Of a stretch of DNA of 33,583 nucleotides, positions 7,352-15,795 are shown piece after piece. Position 1 is the first letter of the stretch. Each line of letters opens with the position of its first letter. Source of the stretch: an uncultured Acetatifactor sp. GTDB lineage: Bacteria > Bacillota > Clostridia > Lachnospirales > Lachnospiraceae. The position numbers and the translations under genes are program-made. Location of the stretch: assembly GCA_910583845.1 (NCBI GenBank), contig CAJUAB010000034.1, forward strand, positions 1 through 33,583. Reading direction: 5' to 3'. The notes beneath the pieces are model-generated. The model was not told where the DNA came from. It ran no database searches and was given only the letters and a program-made list of their open reading frames with translations.

Positions 7352-8302
7352 TTACACCCCCAGATAATTAATGCGGTAATAAATGGATACAGAAAGATAT
7401 TCAATGCCAGCTTCAGCAGTATAGGTCAATGTATTTGTGCCGCTCTGTAGCTGGATAAATGCTCCATCCTCGTCTTGGTACTCATTTATGTCCTGTCCAT
7501 ACTTCTCCACCACCTTTTCCCAGTCGATCATTCCGTATTTATTTCGTTGTTCCTCAATCTCAGCCTGCCACGCACCGTCAATCAGATAAATGTCTTTTTT
7601 TCCCGTGTGTGTGCTTATAACAACATACTGTCCCGGGTGCATGACGAAATCATTCCCCTCATATCCCACTTTAATAAACTCACCGGATTCAGTATGATAG
7701 ATAGCCGGATTTTTCACAGGTCCATCTGACAAAAATACAATGGTTATCCCTATGTTGTTTGCCCCACTGTCATTTTCAATAGCCTTGATAAAGCTGGCTT
7801 CACGATGGCCAAACTCTATACCCTCCGCAGGGAAATCTGCCTGAAAAAAGAAATCACTCACCCAGGCCGCCATAGTTATCTCCGTATCGGTCAAGTCTTT
7901 AAAGTAGGGATCTGTGCAGAGCAGACTTATGGTATAATCCCTCACTACACCAACACTCTCCCCGGGAAGGATGCCCTCCACCTCATACTTAATTACCTTA
8001 CTTTCCCCATTCTCTATGTATTCCAAGGTGCCTGTACGCTTTATCTGAAAACAGCGGTATAAAAGATTTCTATTTGCCGCATAGTTTCCATCCATTTCTA
8101 TTGTCAGATCAATGTGCCGTTCTTTGGCCGTTGCTCCCTGGTAGGTCGACCCGTCAATGGTTGTGTTCTCACTTGTAACCACATTGCTCTCAATTCCATA
8201 TATGCCCTCGATTTCTACCAAGTGAAACGGCGTAAAGCTATCCCATGTAAACGTAATTGACACATTTTTCTCACTTGTGCAGACCACTTTTATATCTGAC
8301 AT
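7352..8302 (-). CDS. Distal tail protein (Dit-like)
   Basis: A 316-residue protein located directly after the tape measure, the invariant position of the distal tail protein in siphophages. The N-terminal half is beta-rich (ISLLCTDPYFKDL near residues 125-140 is a common Dit motif), and TIDGSTYQGATAKERHIDLT resembles the N-terminal domain of SPP1 Dit-type proteins. The longer C-terminal half (about 150-316) would be the galectin-like or phage-specific extension. Dit forms a hexameric ring joining tail tube and tip. Confidence 0.85.
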   Translation of the reverse strand: MSDIKVVCTSEKNVSITFTWDSFTPFHLVEIEGIYGIESNVVTSENTTIDGSTYQGATAKERHIDLTIEMDGNYAANRNLLYRCFQIKRTGTLEYIENGESKVIKYEVEGILPGESVGVVRDYTISLLCTDPYFKDLTDTEITMAAWVSDFFFQADFPAEGIEFGHREASFIKAIENDSGANNIGITIVFLSDGPVKNPAIYHTESGEFIKVGYEGNDFVMHPGQYVVISTHTGKKDIYLIDGAWQAEIEEQRNKYGMIDWEKVVEKYGQDINEYQDEDGAFIQLQSGTNTLTYTAEAGIEYLSVSIYYRINYLGV

Positions 8303-8303
8303 T

Positions 8304-11300
8304 CTATACCCTCCTTGGATTCAGTCTCCTGGCTATGCTACGGGTCTGTAAGCGTGTCTGTCTGCCTACTTCGTATGGGGTGAGCGGGGTCGGGCAAGTT
8401 ATATTCACGTTCTGATTAATGATAGGGGTGCCGCTGCTGGTATCCTCCAAGGCCCTGTTTCTCGCGGTTCCTGAGAGCGGTGTAACAACCGCTTTCCCAT
8501 TTACCATAGATAACAGTTCCGGCCCGGCTTCTGCCACCATTGCAGTGCCCTCTTTCAATACACCTCCCTTTGCAAGTCTCGGCAAGGTCAAATTATTGAT
8601 CCGTCCCAGGGAAACACCGGGAATCGCATTGATTATTTTTATCACTCCATTAACCATCCCAATAAATTTATTGACTACACCTTCGATCGTTGACAGGCAG
8701 GAATTAATAGCCGTTTTAAACGCATCACCTACGGCGGAACCGATTTTTACGCCCACATCCACAAAACAACCCTTAATCTTTTCCCACAATCCCGAAAAGA
8801 AAGATACAACATTCGAAAATGCATTTATCACCGCCTGATATGCATTTTGAAATGTGGATGAAAACCAGGTGACAACCTGAGCCAGCGCATTTTTTATATC
8901 CTGCCATCTGGCACCGAACCAAGAGCCGATTGCCTCAAATACACGATTCACATTATTGCGGGCGTTTGTAAACATGGTGAGAAACCATATCGCTACCTGC
9001 GACAGCGCATTTTTTATATCCTGCCATCTGGCACCGAACCAGGAGCCGATTGCCTCAAATACACGATTCACATTATTGCGGGCGTTTGTAAACATGGTGA
9101 GAAACCATATCGCTACCTGCGACAGCGCATTTTTTATATCCTGCCATCTGTCGCCAAACCAGGAGCCGATTGCCTCAAATACGCTGGTTACGTTATCATA
9201 GGCGTTCATGAACGTGGTGAGGAACCATACGGCCACCTGCGACAGGGCATCTTTTATATCCTGCCATCTGGCACCGAACCAGGAGCCGATTGCCTCAAAT
9301 ACACGATTCACATTATTGCGGGCGTTTGTAAACATGGTGAGAAACCATATCGCTACCTGCGACAGCGCATTTTTTATATCCTGCCATCTGGCACCGAACC
9401 AAGAGCCGATTGCCTTAAATACACGATTCACATTATTGCGGGCGTTTGTAAACATGGTGAGAAACCATATGGCTACTTTAGCCAAGGCATCTTTTATCTC
9501 CTGCCACTTTTCCCCAAACCAGGAACCGATTGCCTCAAACGCAAGATTCACATTATTGCGGGCATTTGTAAACATAGTGAGAAACCATATGGCTACTTGC
9601 GCCAGAGCATCTTTTATCTCCTGCCACTTTTCCCCAAACCAGGAACCGATTGCCTCAAACACAAAAGTCACGCTATTACGAGCCTCTGTGAATCGAGCTT
9701 CAAACCACTTTCCTACTCCCTCAAATATTGATACGATCCCTGCCCAAATGTCTGAAAAAATTCCCTTGATATCAATCCCAAATCCTTCAAAAAATCCTGT
9801 AAGAAATTTTCCTATAGCCTGGATAATATTTCTTACAAAGTCAATAGCGTTCTGCAAAGCATCTCTTATATGTGAAAAGAATCCCTCAAAATCTCCGTTT
9901 AAAAGCGCGGTGAACGCCTGAATGATATTTGTTACATAATCAATCACATTCTGAATCGCCACCATAATGGGCTCTACAGCAGTAATAATACCGTTCACTA
10001 TGGAGCCGATATATGTAATGATGAAATCAAATACGGGTTGTAACATCTCTATTATTTTCTCAAATTTATCTCTGATCTGATCCATGATCGGCTTTATTTT
10101 TACCCACATATCAGAAAAGGCCTGCTTCACCTTTGCCATGGCGTTATCCACCTTTTCCCTGAATGCATCGTTTGTTTTATATAATGCGATAAAGCCTGCT
10201 GCCAGGGCAGCAATGACGGCGATCACTATGCCCACTGGGCCAGTAAGCAGAGTAAAAACTTTCGCCAGTCCGCCGCCAGCCCCCAATGCCCCTTTCAGTT
10301 TTGTAACCACGCCTATTAAATTTGAGATACCGATAGACATTTTCCCGATCACAATTAAAGCCGGTCCAATTGCCGCCACCACAGCGGCAATCTTTATGAT
10401 GGTCTGTTTCTGGCTGTCAGACAAACTTTTAAACCATTCGGAAAATTCTTTTATCTTTTCGGTTACTTTCATTATGGTAGGCTGTAACGTATCAATTAAC
10501 GTCCCCCCTAAGTCAATAGCTGAATTTTTCAACTGGTTTACAGCTATTTTTATTTTATTGCTTGTGGTATCAAGTTTTGCAAATGCAGTTTCAGTGGCCC
10601 CTGCGCTATTTCCCATTTCATCAAGAACGCTATTTAATTTTACACCGTTGTCCCATAATACATTGGCCGCTTTTCCAGCTTCCGCACTCCCAAACATATT
10701 GGAAATATTTGTGCCGCTTAAATTTGCCTGTTCATCCAGTATGCTCAACACATCTGTCAGATACCATCCCCGTTCCATGGCCTCCGCCATGGTAAGACCA
10801 CCTTCTTTTATATGCTCGGTACCCTTGGCAAAGGCTATAGCCGCCGAAGTCCCCTGTTTTCCCAGTTCATTTAACATGCTATTTAAGTATGTGGTAGTTT
10901 CAGATGTCGCAATTCCGTTTGATGTCATAACAGCATACGCGCTGCAAAGGCTATCCAACTCCACGCCCTGTGCCTTTGCCGTTGGTATAACCTTGCCCAT
11001 TGCACTTGCCAATTCCGCCACGGTTGTCTTTCCCAAATTTTGCGTTTGAATCAGCATGTCAGAGACATTTGTTACTTGACCCGCTTCCATGCCGTAAGCG
11101 TTCATTATGGTGGTAAGTATATCTAACGCATCCGCGCTTTCAGCAAATCCCGCTTTGGCCAGCGTAGTCGCGTTTGAGACAAAATTTACTGCATCACCTG
11201 TTTTTTGTCCGGCAGAAATAGCATTATATACATTATCCGCTATATCATCCGCAGCAATGCCTGTCTGGTCTGACAAATCAAGAATTGCCGATTCTAACTC

Positions 11301-11855
11301 CTTCAATGGCACTTCTGCTGTGTCAGCAATAGTACTGACTTTTGCCATAGCATCCTCAAAACTTGATGCTGACGCCGCGCTTGCCGTTCCCAAAGCGGTA
11401 ATCCCTGCTGTAATGGGCATCAGTTTGTTTCCTATAGTAGTGGCTTTATCGCCCACCTTGCCAAACGCATTTCCTATCTTTTCCAGAGTGATATTGCTTT
11501 TGGCAGCCTCCTCTTCCAATTTTTTCAGAGAAAGTTCCGTGGCCTCGATCTCACGCTTTAAGGCCCGGTATTGCTCTTCTGATATCTCACCTCTCTGAAA
11601 TTGTTCCTGCACCTGTGCTTCAGCTGTTTTGAGAAGATCCAGCTTTTCCCGGGTTTCTCCGATCGCCTTTTTCAGAAGTTCCTGCTTTTGCGCAAGGGCT
11701 TCCGTATTTTTAGGATCAAGTTTTAGCAGCTTTTCCACTTCTTTTAGTTCTGACTGAGTGCTTTTCACGTTTTTATTAACGTCACCCAGAGCATTACTAA
11801 GTTTGGTAGTATTTCCGCCGATCTCAATCGTTATTCCTCGTATATTATTTGCCAT
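8304..11855 (-). CDS. Tail tape measure protein (1183 aa)
   Basis: The scaffold sets tail length and helps DNA enter the cell. Residues 1-130 are coiled coil (ELKEVEKLLKLDPKNTEALA). Residues ~150-440 match the phage tail tape measure core domain (TIADTAEVPLKELESAILDL, AMGKVIPTAKAQGVELD). Hydrophobic segments occur near 480-515 and 535-560 (GIVIAVIAALAAGFIALY). Residues ~712-992 hold seven 40-residue repeats of the type F-EAIGSWFG-RWQDIK-ALSQVA-WFLTMFTNARNNV. The C-terminus has the common GGVLKEGTAMVAEAGPEL motif. The start ATG overlaps the end of the frameshifted chaperone (ATGGCAAATAA). Confidence 0.96.
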   Translation of the reverse strand: MANNIRGITIEIGGNTTKLSNALGDVNKNVKSTQSELKEVEKLLKLDPKNTEALAQKQELLKKAIGETREKLDLLKTAEAQVQEQFQRGEISEEQYRALKREIEATELSLKKLEEEAAKSNITLEKIGNAFGKVGDKATTIGNKLMPITAGITALGTASAASASSFEDAMAKVSTIADTAEVPLKELESAILDLSDQTGIAADDIADNVYNAISAGQKTGDAVNFVSNATTLAKAGFAESADALDILTTIMNAYGMEAGQVTNVSDMLIQTQNLGKTTVAELASAMGKVIPTAKAQGVELDSLCSAYAVMTSNGIATSETTTYLNSMLNELGKQGTSAAIAFAKGTEHIKEGGLTMAEAMERGWYLTDVLSILDEQANLSGTNISNMFGSAEAGKAANVLWDNGVKLNSVLDEMGNSAGATETAFAKLDTTSNKIKIAVNQLKNSAIDLGGTLIDTLQPTIMKVTEKIKEFSEWFKSLSDSQKQTIIKIAAVVAAIGPALIVIGKMSIGISNLIGVVTKLKGALGAGGGLAKVFTLLTGPVGIVIAVIAALAAGFIALYKTNDAFREKVDNAMAKVKQAFSDMWVKIKPIMDQIRDKFEKIIEMLQPVFDFIITYIGSIVNGIITAVEPIMVAIQNVIDYVTNIIQAFTALLNGDFEGFFSHIRDALQNAIDFVRNIIQAIGKFLTGFFEGFGIDIKGIFSDIWAGIVSIFEGVGKWFEARFTEARNSVTFVFEAIGSWFGEKWQEIKDALAQVAIWFLTMFTNARNNVNLAFEAIGSWFGEKWQEIKDALAKVAIWFLTMFTNARNNVNRVFKAIGSWFGARWQDIKNALSQVAIWFLTMFTNARNNVNRVFEAIGSWFGARWQDIKDALSQVAVWFLTTFMNAYDNVTSVFEAIGSWFGDRWQDIKNALSQVAIWFLTMFTNARNNVNRVFEAIGSWFGARWQDIKNALSQVAIWFLTMFTNARNNVNRVFEAIGSWFGARWQDIKNALAQVVTWFSSTFQNAYQAVINAFSNVVSFFSGLWEKIKGCFVDVGVKIGSAVGDAFKTAINSCLSTIEGVVNKFIGMVNGVIKIINAIPGVSLGRINNLTLPRLAKGGVLKEGTAMVAEAGPELLSMVNGKAVVTPLSGTARNRALEDTSSGTPIINQNVNITCPTPLTPYEVGRQTRLQTRSIARRLNPRRV
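8881..9720 (-). repeat. Seven 120-bp tandem repeats within tape measure gene
   Basis: The unit repeats every 120 bp. Several units are identical over more than 100 bp (compare 9001-9120 with 9361-9480), while the outer units at 9481-9720 have diverged. Each encodes 40 residues centred on GSWFG, with Trp/Phe at fixed spacing. Every unit added or lost would change the tape length by 40 residues. Confidence 0.95.
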
Positions 11856-12488
11856 GAGCTTTAACCTCCTTCCCGTACTTTTCCCGCAACTTCTGGCGTT
11901 CCGGCTTGGTCTGCCCTATTCTCCAGCAATTCCGCAGATACTCCCGGCCCTCTTCGGTCTGAGAATTTTCAAATATCATTGCCTCCCTGAGAAAGAAGAG
12001 ATAAATGTCAATATCCATCTCCTGTACTTCAAAAATATTTATATGGCAATAGTCCATCACCAATTTCTCTGGACGTGTCATCAAAGTATAGGGGATCTCC
12101 TGTCCGCTATCATCTCTCGGATAGTAGGGCATTTTTAGTTTGGGTCCGTCTTCAGTTCGTCCACAAATTCCATATAAGCGTTCAGAATCGCTGTGCATTC
12201 TTCAATGTCATAATCTGCCAGGTCCGCCGTGGAAATCTTTACACCACCCATATTATTGCTTAATATCGCCGCCAGCAGATTGTATATAGCCTCAGTATCG
12301 TTCATGGCCAGTGAGTCCCCGCTTGGACCGTCCAGGGCCTTGATCGCCTCAAATACTCCCTTCTGGGGCATTCTCACAACGATTTCTTTGCCCTTTTCAA
12401 TAATCTTCTCACCTTCCCTTTTATCTTTCATGGTAAATGGCCAGAAAGACCTTTTGATCTTATTGCAGTTAAATGGTATTGCCGCCAT
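11845..12488 (-). CDS. Tail assembly chaperone, long form made by -1 frameshift (gpGT-like)
   Basis: The reading frame of the short chaperone (from ATG 12488) meets C CCA AAC TAA at its end. A -1 slip at CCCAAAC (12144-12138) bypasses the stop and continues as LKMPYYPRDDSGQEIPYTL to the stop at 11845, adding ~97 residues for a product of about 214. The downstream part (QEMDIDIYLFFLREAMIFEN, then EYLRNCWRIGQTKPERQKL) has no ribosome site of its own at its first ATG. This copies the lambda G/GT system, where the rare long form recruits tail tube subunits to the tape measure. The frameshift is inferred from the motif and gene order. Confidence 0.85.
12135..12488 (-). CDS. Tail assembly chaperone, short form (gpG-like)
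   Basis: A 117-residue cytoplasmic chaperone encoded between the major tail protein and the tape measure. ATG 12488 (MAAIPFNCNKIKRSFWPFTM) is preferred over the upstream ATG 12506 because GGGAGAT lies 6 nt before it. Helical segments VFEAIKALDGPSGDSLAMND and IYNLLAAILSNNMGG fit the family, and it ends FVDELKTDPN at a stop placed immediately after the slip site. It is the abundant product that coats the tape measure during tail assembly. Confidence 0.82.
   Translation of the reverse strand: MAAIPFNCNKIKRSFWPFTMKDKREGEKIIEKGKEIVVRMPQKGVFEAIKALDGPSGDSLAMNDTEAIYNLLAAILSNNMGGVKISTADLADYDIEECTAILNAYMEFVDELKTDPN
12138..12144 (-). promoter_or_regulatory. -1 ribosomal frameshift slip site CCCAAAC
   Basis: On minus the zero frame reads C CCA AAC TAA, a textbook X XXY YYZ heptamer with the stop codon directly after it. 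The -1 frame is open into the following 97 codons. Confidence 0.85.
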
Positions 12489-12513
12489 AGTTCTATCTCC
12501 CTTCATTTTTTGT

Positions 12514-12542
12514 GGGCGGCCTGGTTCGATTCCTGGCCGCCC
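12514..12542. terminator. Strong hairpin between major tail protein and chaperone genes
   Basis: GGGCGGCC pairs with GGCCGCCC, with a T-T mismatch and two further G-C pairs above it. The T-rich flank (TTTATTTA) is on the plus side, so as an intrinsic terminator it points at antisense transcripts. On minus it may act as a transcript-stabilising or attenuating hairpin that lowers chaperone expression relative to the abundant major tail protein. Confidence 0.55.
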
Positions 12543-12572
12543 TTTATTTATCCCTTATCGTTCAAGTGGCCT

Positions 12573-13154
12573 CTACTCCATCAGTTCCGGATGTTCCGCC
12601 CCCGCAGATACCTCGTTATCTTCTTCGTAGCGGATAAGAGTACCTTCTCTGTCCTGCGGCTGTGCCTTGAACTCCGCGTCAATAACGGTTTCGCTGTCCT
12701 TTGCAAATGCAATGGTAAATCCCGCCTGATTATTCCCCACAATGGTGACACGGATATTTCCATCCTGATCATCCCTGTGTACAAAATGCAGAATGTATTT
12801 TTTTCCTGTGGCGTTCCCTACACCACCGATCAATACAATACGCTTTTTCTTGTCCTGACTCTCCCTGACCCTTGCGGTCGCACACAGTTTTTCCAGCGTA
12901 GTGCCACACCAAGTCATAATGCCCGACTTCAAGGTAACTTCCTCTTCTGTTAAAATGACTTTAGATACCTTGCCCATATCATCCTTTGCCTCATAGAAAG
13001 AGGGTTTGTATTCGATGCTGGCTCCGCCCTTAATATATCCCAGGCGATTCTCTTCTTTTTCGATTTCTTCACTGCCAGGCAGTTCTTTGTCTGTACCATC
13101 AAATTCCTTGCAGTACAGATCTCCGCTGCCAAGGACTATACTTTCTTTATTCAT
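12573..13154 (-). CDS. Major tail (tube) protein
   Basis: A 193-residue protein at the canonical position before the frameshifting chaperones. It begins MNKESIVLGSGDLYCKEFDG, similar to the IVLGSG-xLY opening of many clostridial major tail proteins. The segment ENRLGYIKGGASIEYKPSFY is typical of the tube fold, as are the beta strands around KKRIVLIGGVGNATGKKYIL and the C-terminal AEFKAQPQDREGTLIRYEED. Hexamers stack to form the tail tube. A strong hairpin follows the gene. Confidence 0.88.
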   Translation of the reverse strand: MNKESIVLGSGDLYCKEFDGTDKELPGSEEIEKEENRLGYIKGGASIEYKPSFYEAKDDMGKVSKVILTEEEVTLKSGIMTWCGTTLEKLCATARVRESQDKKKRIVLIGGVGNATGKKYILHFVHRDDQDGNIRVTIVGNNQAGFTIAFAKDSETVIDAEFKAQPQDREGTLIRYEEDNEVSAGAEHPELME

Positions 13155-13519
13155 GCTTTTCCCAATCCTTTCAGTTTGCCGACAATTCCCCGAATCTCAA
13201 AGGCTGTCTGGAAGCAATCCTCTCCCGCCACTGGAGCCGTATAGATCTCATATTCCAAGTCAAAAAGCACTTCTCTGCATATCCTCTGAGCCAGTGCTTC
13301 ACGCTCCTCGTCATCCGATACAGTATAGAGTTCCAGGTCCATGTCGGTTTCTTTGATATTGTTGATAAGATCTGCCCCTCTGTGTCTCTCATGTGGCAGC
13401 AGATATACTATGTAAGGCAGGGGCGGCACAGGATCGTCTATTGTTCCCTGAAATGCGTTCTTTGTCATGGGAATTTCTAAACTCTCACACCTTTTTAAAA
13501 TCATTTCAACTGTAGCCAT
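13151..13519 (-). CDS. Tail terminator / tail completion protein
   Basis: A 122-residue protein between the gp10-like and major tail genes, the usual position of the tail terminator (gpU/gp17-like) that caps the tube and joins it to the head. Helices at MATVEMILKRCESLEIP and EEREALAQRICREVLFDLEY flank a central strand pair (PPLPYIVYLLPHERHRGAD and IKETDMDLELYTVSD), matching the short alpha/beta fold of this family. The stop overlaps the next start by 4 bp. The assignment rests mainly on gene order and the LPYIVYLL/DLELYT pattern. Confidence 0.75.
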   Translation of the reverse strand: MATVEMILKRCESLEIPMTKNAFQGTIDDPVPPLPYIVYLLPHERHRGADLINNIKETDMDLELYTVSDDEEREALAQRICREVLFDLEYEIYTAPVAGEDCFQTAFEIRGIVGKLKGLGKA

Positions 13520-13521
13520 TG

Positions 13522-13932
13522 TTACATCCCTTCCACCCTTCTTTTGATTTTGGATACTGCAAGTTCTCCCACGGTATCATTCACTGGGGCTATATGTGCA
13601 TACGCCGCAGCTTGTCCCACCACCCGGCCACCTTTTTTTACCTGGTGCCCTTTCTCTAACAAATGAGTCAGCTGATACTGTTTTTTATTAAAGACAGAAT
13701 AGCTATTGATCCCGGTAATTGATGATGCCCTGCTGCCTCGTTGCTCATATGTCCAACCCTTCGTATATTTTCCAGACCGCTCACGATAGGGTCCCCCCTG
13801 CTTAAGCATATGTTCCGCAGCCTCAGCGGCTTCTTTCAGACCTTCGTTTACGGCATTCCTCAAGTCCTCATTTGCCCAGCCCTCTAACTCGGCCCTTATG
13901 GCTTCGTCCAAGCCGTCAATATTGACATTCAT
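13522..13932 (-). CDS. HK97 gp10-like head-tail joining protein
   Basis: A 136-residue HK97 gp10 family protein with the typical helical start (IDGLDEAIRAELEGWANEDL, then VNEGLKEAAEAAEHML), the conserved middle YRERSGKYTKGWTYEQ, and the TIVWNKKHYQLTHLLE-type segment seen here as YSVFNKKQYQLTHLLEKGH, followed by the Gly/Lys-rich KKGGRVVGQ. It helps connect capsid and tail. It overlaps the upstream connector gene by 4 bp. Confidence 0.92.
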   Translation of the reverse strand: MNVNIDGLDEAIRAELEGWANEDLRNAVNEGLKEAAEAAEHMLKQGGPYRERSGKYTKGWTYEQRGSRASSITGINSYSVFNKKQYQLTHLLEKGHQVKKGGRVVGQAAAYAHIAPVNDTVGELAVSKIKRRVEGM

Positions 13933-14216
13933 GGTTTCCCAATCCTTTCCCCCGCATACAGTTCTATTTTTCCGTTTGCTTTCGGCCCATAGGTTCTATA
14001 GATCACATAGCGCTTTTTATCTGCTTCGATTTCCGTCTGGCCATTGTACTCAAATCCCCAAACTTCCGCCTGAAAACTGGCCTTAAATCCACCCTGGCCT
14101 GCTGCCGCAAACTCATCCCGGCCCACCGGGGATATCGCCGCGAAAACCTCTGTTTCCAGATATTCTGCTTGGTTCTTTTTAACCAGCAGCTTCACTTGCG
14201 CATCTATGATAACCAC
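13929..14216 (-). CDS. Head closure / head-tail adaptor protein
   Basis: A 95-residue beta-barrel-type protein in the position of SPP1 gp16-like head closure proteins. Central strands are visible (KASFQAEVWGFEYNGQTEIE and RYVIYRTYGPKANGKIELY), the last resembling the IYRTYxx...ELY ending of phage head-tail adaptors. The frame starts at GTG 14216, but the Shine-Dalgarno run AAGGGGGT overlaps that codon. Initiation may therefore be a few codons later, possibly at a rare ATC or ATA. It overlaps the connector gene upstream by 38 bp, so coupled translation is likely. Confidence 0.75.
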   Translation of the reverse strand: MVIIDAQVKLLVKKNQAEYLETEVFAAISPVGRDEFAAAGQGGFKASFQAEVWGFEYNGQTEIEADKKRYVIYRTYGPKANGKIELYAGERIGKP

Positions 14217-14490
14217 CCCCTTTTATTTTGGTCAAAATCATATTGTAACACTCCATGAGATCACCATAGTTTTCAGGACTGCCGAAATTTGCGTTCACAT
14301 ATATCAGGGCGGCCTCAATGATCAATGGATCACTGATACTCCCGGAACTCAGATAGCTTTCATGTACGCCTATGCGTTTCAGGTCCGCAAGGGCAACAGC
14401 CACGAGTTGCCCCACGTCCTGATCCAGATCATCATTTGATGATTTACGCAATCGCAGCTTCGCTTTAGAAACTAACTCCTGTATAGTCAT
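14179..14490 (-). CDS. Head-tail connector protein (gp6-like)
   Basis: A 103-residue mainly helical protein of the phage gp6-like head-tail connector family. MTIQELVSKAKLRLRKSSND, then VGQLVAVALADLKRIGV and DPLIIEAALIYVNANFGSP match the family's alpha-helical core, including the typical LI..Ai..YV...FG pattern. It forms the adaptor ring beneath the portal. It follows the capsid gene at 21 bp and overlaps the next gene by 38 bp, with an odd Cys-containing tail (RCASEAAG) in the overlap. Confidence 0.88.
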   Translation of the reverse strand: MTIQELVSKAKLRLRKSSNDDLDQDVGQLVAVALADLKRIGVHESYLSSGSISDPLIIEAALIYVNANFGSPENYGDLMECYNMILTKIKGGGYHRCASEAAG

Positions 14491-14511
14491 ACATTTCCGC
14501 CTTTCCTGCCA

Positions 14512-15768
14512 TTATTTTGATGCCGCTTTGGCTGCTGCCGGATTTTTCACCCGGATAAAGCCGTTTTTTGCCACAACATTGCCGCCCATGAACACGCTTG
14601 CCCTGTAAGCGATCTGCCCCTGCTTGAACTTATATTCCGTAGATTTCTGAGCGTCAATGTCTGAGAATATAGCCACTTCATAATTGCTCAGAGGACCATA
14701 GGCCATGCAATATGCATCCGCCGTTTTACCGATCTCCCCACAGGCCGAATTGATAATATAAGGTACTTCATCAATAGTGCCCGTGTTTCCATGATTCTTG
14801 ATAGTGTAGACTTTACGTCCCTGCTTATCCCGCAGCTTTGCAAACTTTTTCAAATCTCTCTTGTTGAGTACGAGCACAGCAACGTCCTCAGTTTCCTCGT
14901 CTCCGCCAAAGCTGTAGATGATCTCATCCAGCGTATCCTCCGTAATGTCCGTGATGGTTGTGATGTCTGTGGCGGGGTCAATGACCTGTTCTTTCTTTTC
15001 TGAGGGATTAAAGAAAATTCCCCGGAACTTTCCTGTGCCCCCCGGTCCAATCAGTATTTGTCTGGAGGCATACCGGCGAATGGCCTTTGTTACGCTCCCT
15101 TCTACAATGCTGTCATAATCCGCATCCGGCAGTTTCTCCATTTCCTCCGGCTCCTCCGCATAAGCCGTGATCTTCTCACGTGTGATGTCTGAATATCCGA
15201 ATGCAGGTTCAGAGACATTATAGTCCTTCCCCTCCTCCGTGCTTCCCGCCCCGTCCCCATAGGAGATCACATAGGGCCGCTGATAACTTTCGCCGCCGCG
15301 CAGGGGCACCGTCTTTACGCGATCAATCAAGCTGGATACATCATTGAAAGTAGGGGAGATGTCTGCGCTTGTGTGCCTGGGCATCAGAACACCCGAATCC
15401 GTAGTAACGGCATTCCGTACATTGCGGGACAGCGCATGGGCCTGGAATCTGCCTACATGTCCGGCCTTGATCTCTCTGCCATTCTTGGCGCGGGATTTCT
15501 CTGCCGATTTAGCACAAACTCCCTCGCCTTTTCTCTCTTCTCCGCCGTTTTCCTGTGGATCGGTGTCTGTATCGACTGCTGCATCCTGGGCTGCTTTGTG
15601 CAAATCTTCCCGCGCTTTGATCTCGTCCAAGATTTCCCCGATCAACTTCGACTCATTTACAATGGCCTCCAACTCCCCGCCGCTCTTGTTCTGGGCTTCA
15701 GACGCCAGAACTGAAAGCCGCACCTTCAACTCCTTTTTACTCATTTTCATTAACTGATTTCTAAGCAT
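14512..15768 (-). CDS. Major capsid protein, HK97 fold, with N-terminal scaffold
   Basis: A 418-residue HK97-type shell protein. Residues 1-~110 form a charged coiled coil (ELEAIVNESKLIGEILDEIK) that serves as the delta/scaffold domain removed by the ClpP-like protease encoded upstream. The mature part begins near the RNAVTTDSGVLMPRHTSADI segment. Family landmarks include the E-loop region (YNVSEPAFGYSDITREKITA), the spine helix IVEGSVTKAIRRYASRQILI with GPGGTGKFRGIF, the P-domain DVAVLVLNKRDLKKFAKLRD and the C-terminal KQGQIAYRASVFMGGNVV. The ribosome site GGAGGATAGAAAA precedes ATG 15768. Confidence 0.96.
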   Translation of the reverse strand: MLRNQLMKMSKKELKVRLSVLASEAQNKSGGELEAIVNESKLIGEILDEIKAREDLHKAAQDAAVDTDTDPQENGGEERKGEGVCAKSAEKSRAKNGREIKAGHVGRFQAHALSRNVRNAVTTDSGVLMPRHTSADISPTFNDVSSLIDRVKTVPLRGGESYQRPYVISYGDGAGSTEEGKDYNVSEPAFGYSDITREKITAYAEEPEEMEKLPDADYDSIVEGSVTKAIRRYASRQILIGPGGTGKFRGIFFNPSEKKEQVIDPATDITTITDITEDTLDEIIYSFGGDEETEDVAVLVLNKRDLKKFAKLRDKQGRKVYTIKNHGNTGTIDEVPYIINSACGEIGKTADAYCMAYGPLSNYEVAIFSDIDAQKSTEYKFKQGQIAYRASVFMGGNVVAKNGFIRVKNPAAAKAASK

Positions 15769-15795
15769 TTTTCTATCCTCCTTGCTTCATAATTG

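Noticed and set aside
8881..9720. CRISPR-like or diversity-generating repeat array
   Set aside because: The repeats are contiguous coding units without spacers, and no reverse transcriptase or Cas gene is present.
8956..9921. Plus-strand open frames over the 120-bp repeats
   Set aside because: They are antisense images of the tape measure repeats with no initiation signals.
10084..11049. Long plus-strand open frame opposite the tape measure gene
   Set aside because: It has no ribosome site, a biased low-complexity composition, and mirrors the repetitive minus-strand gene; it is a shadow.
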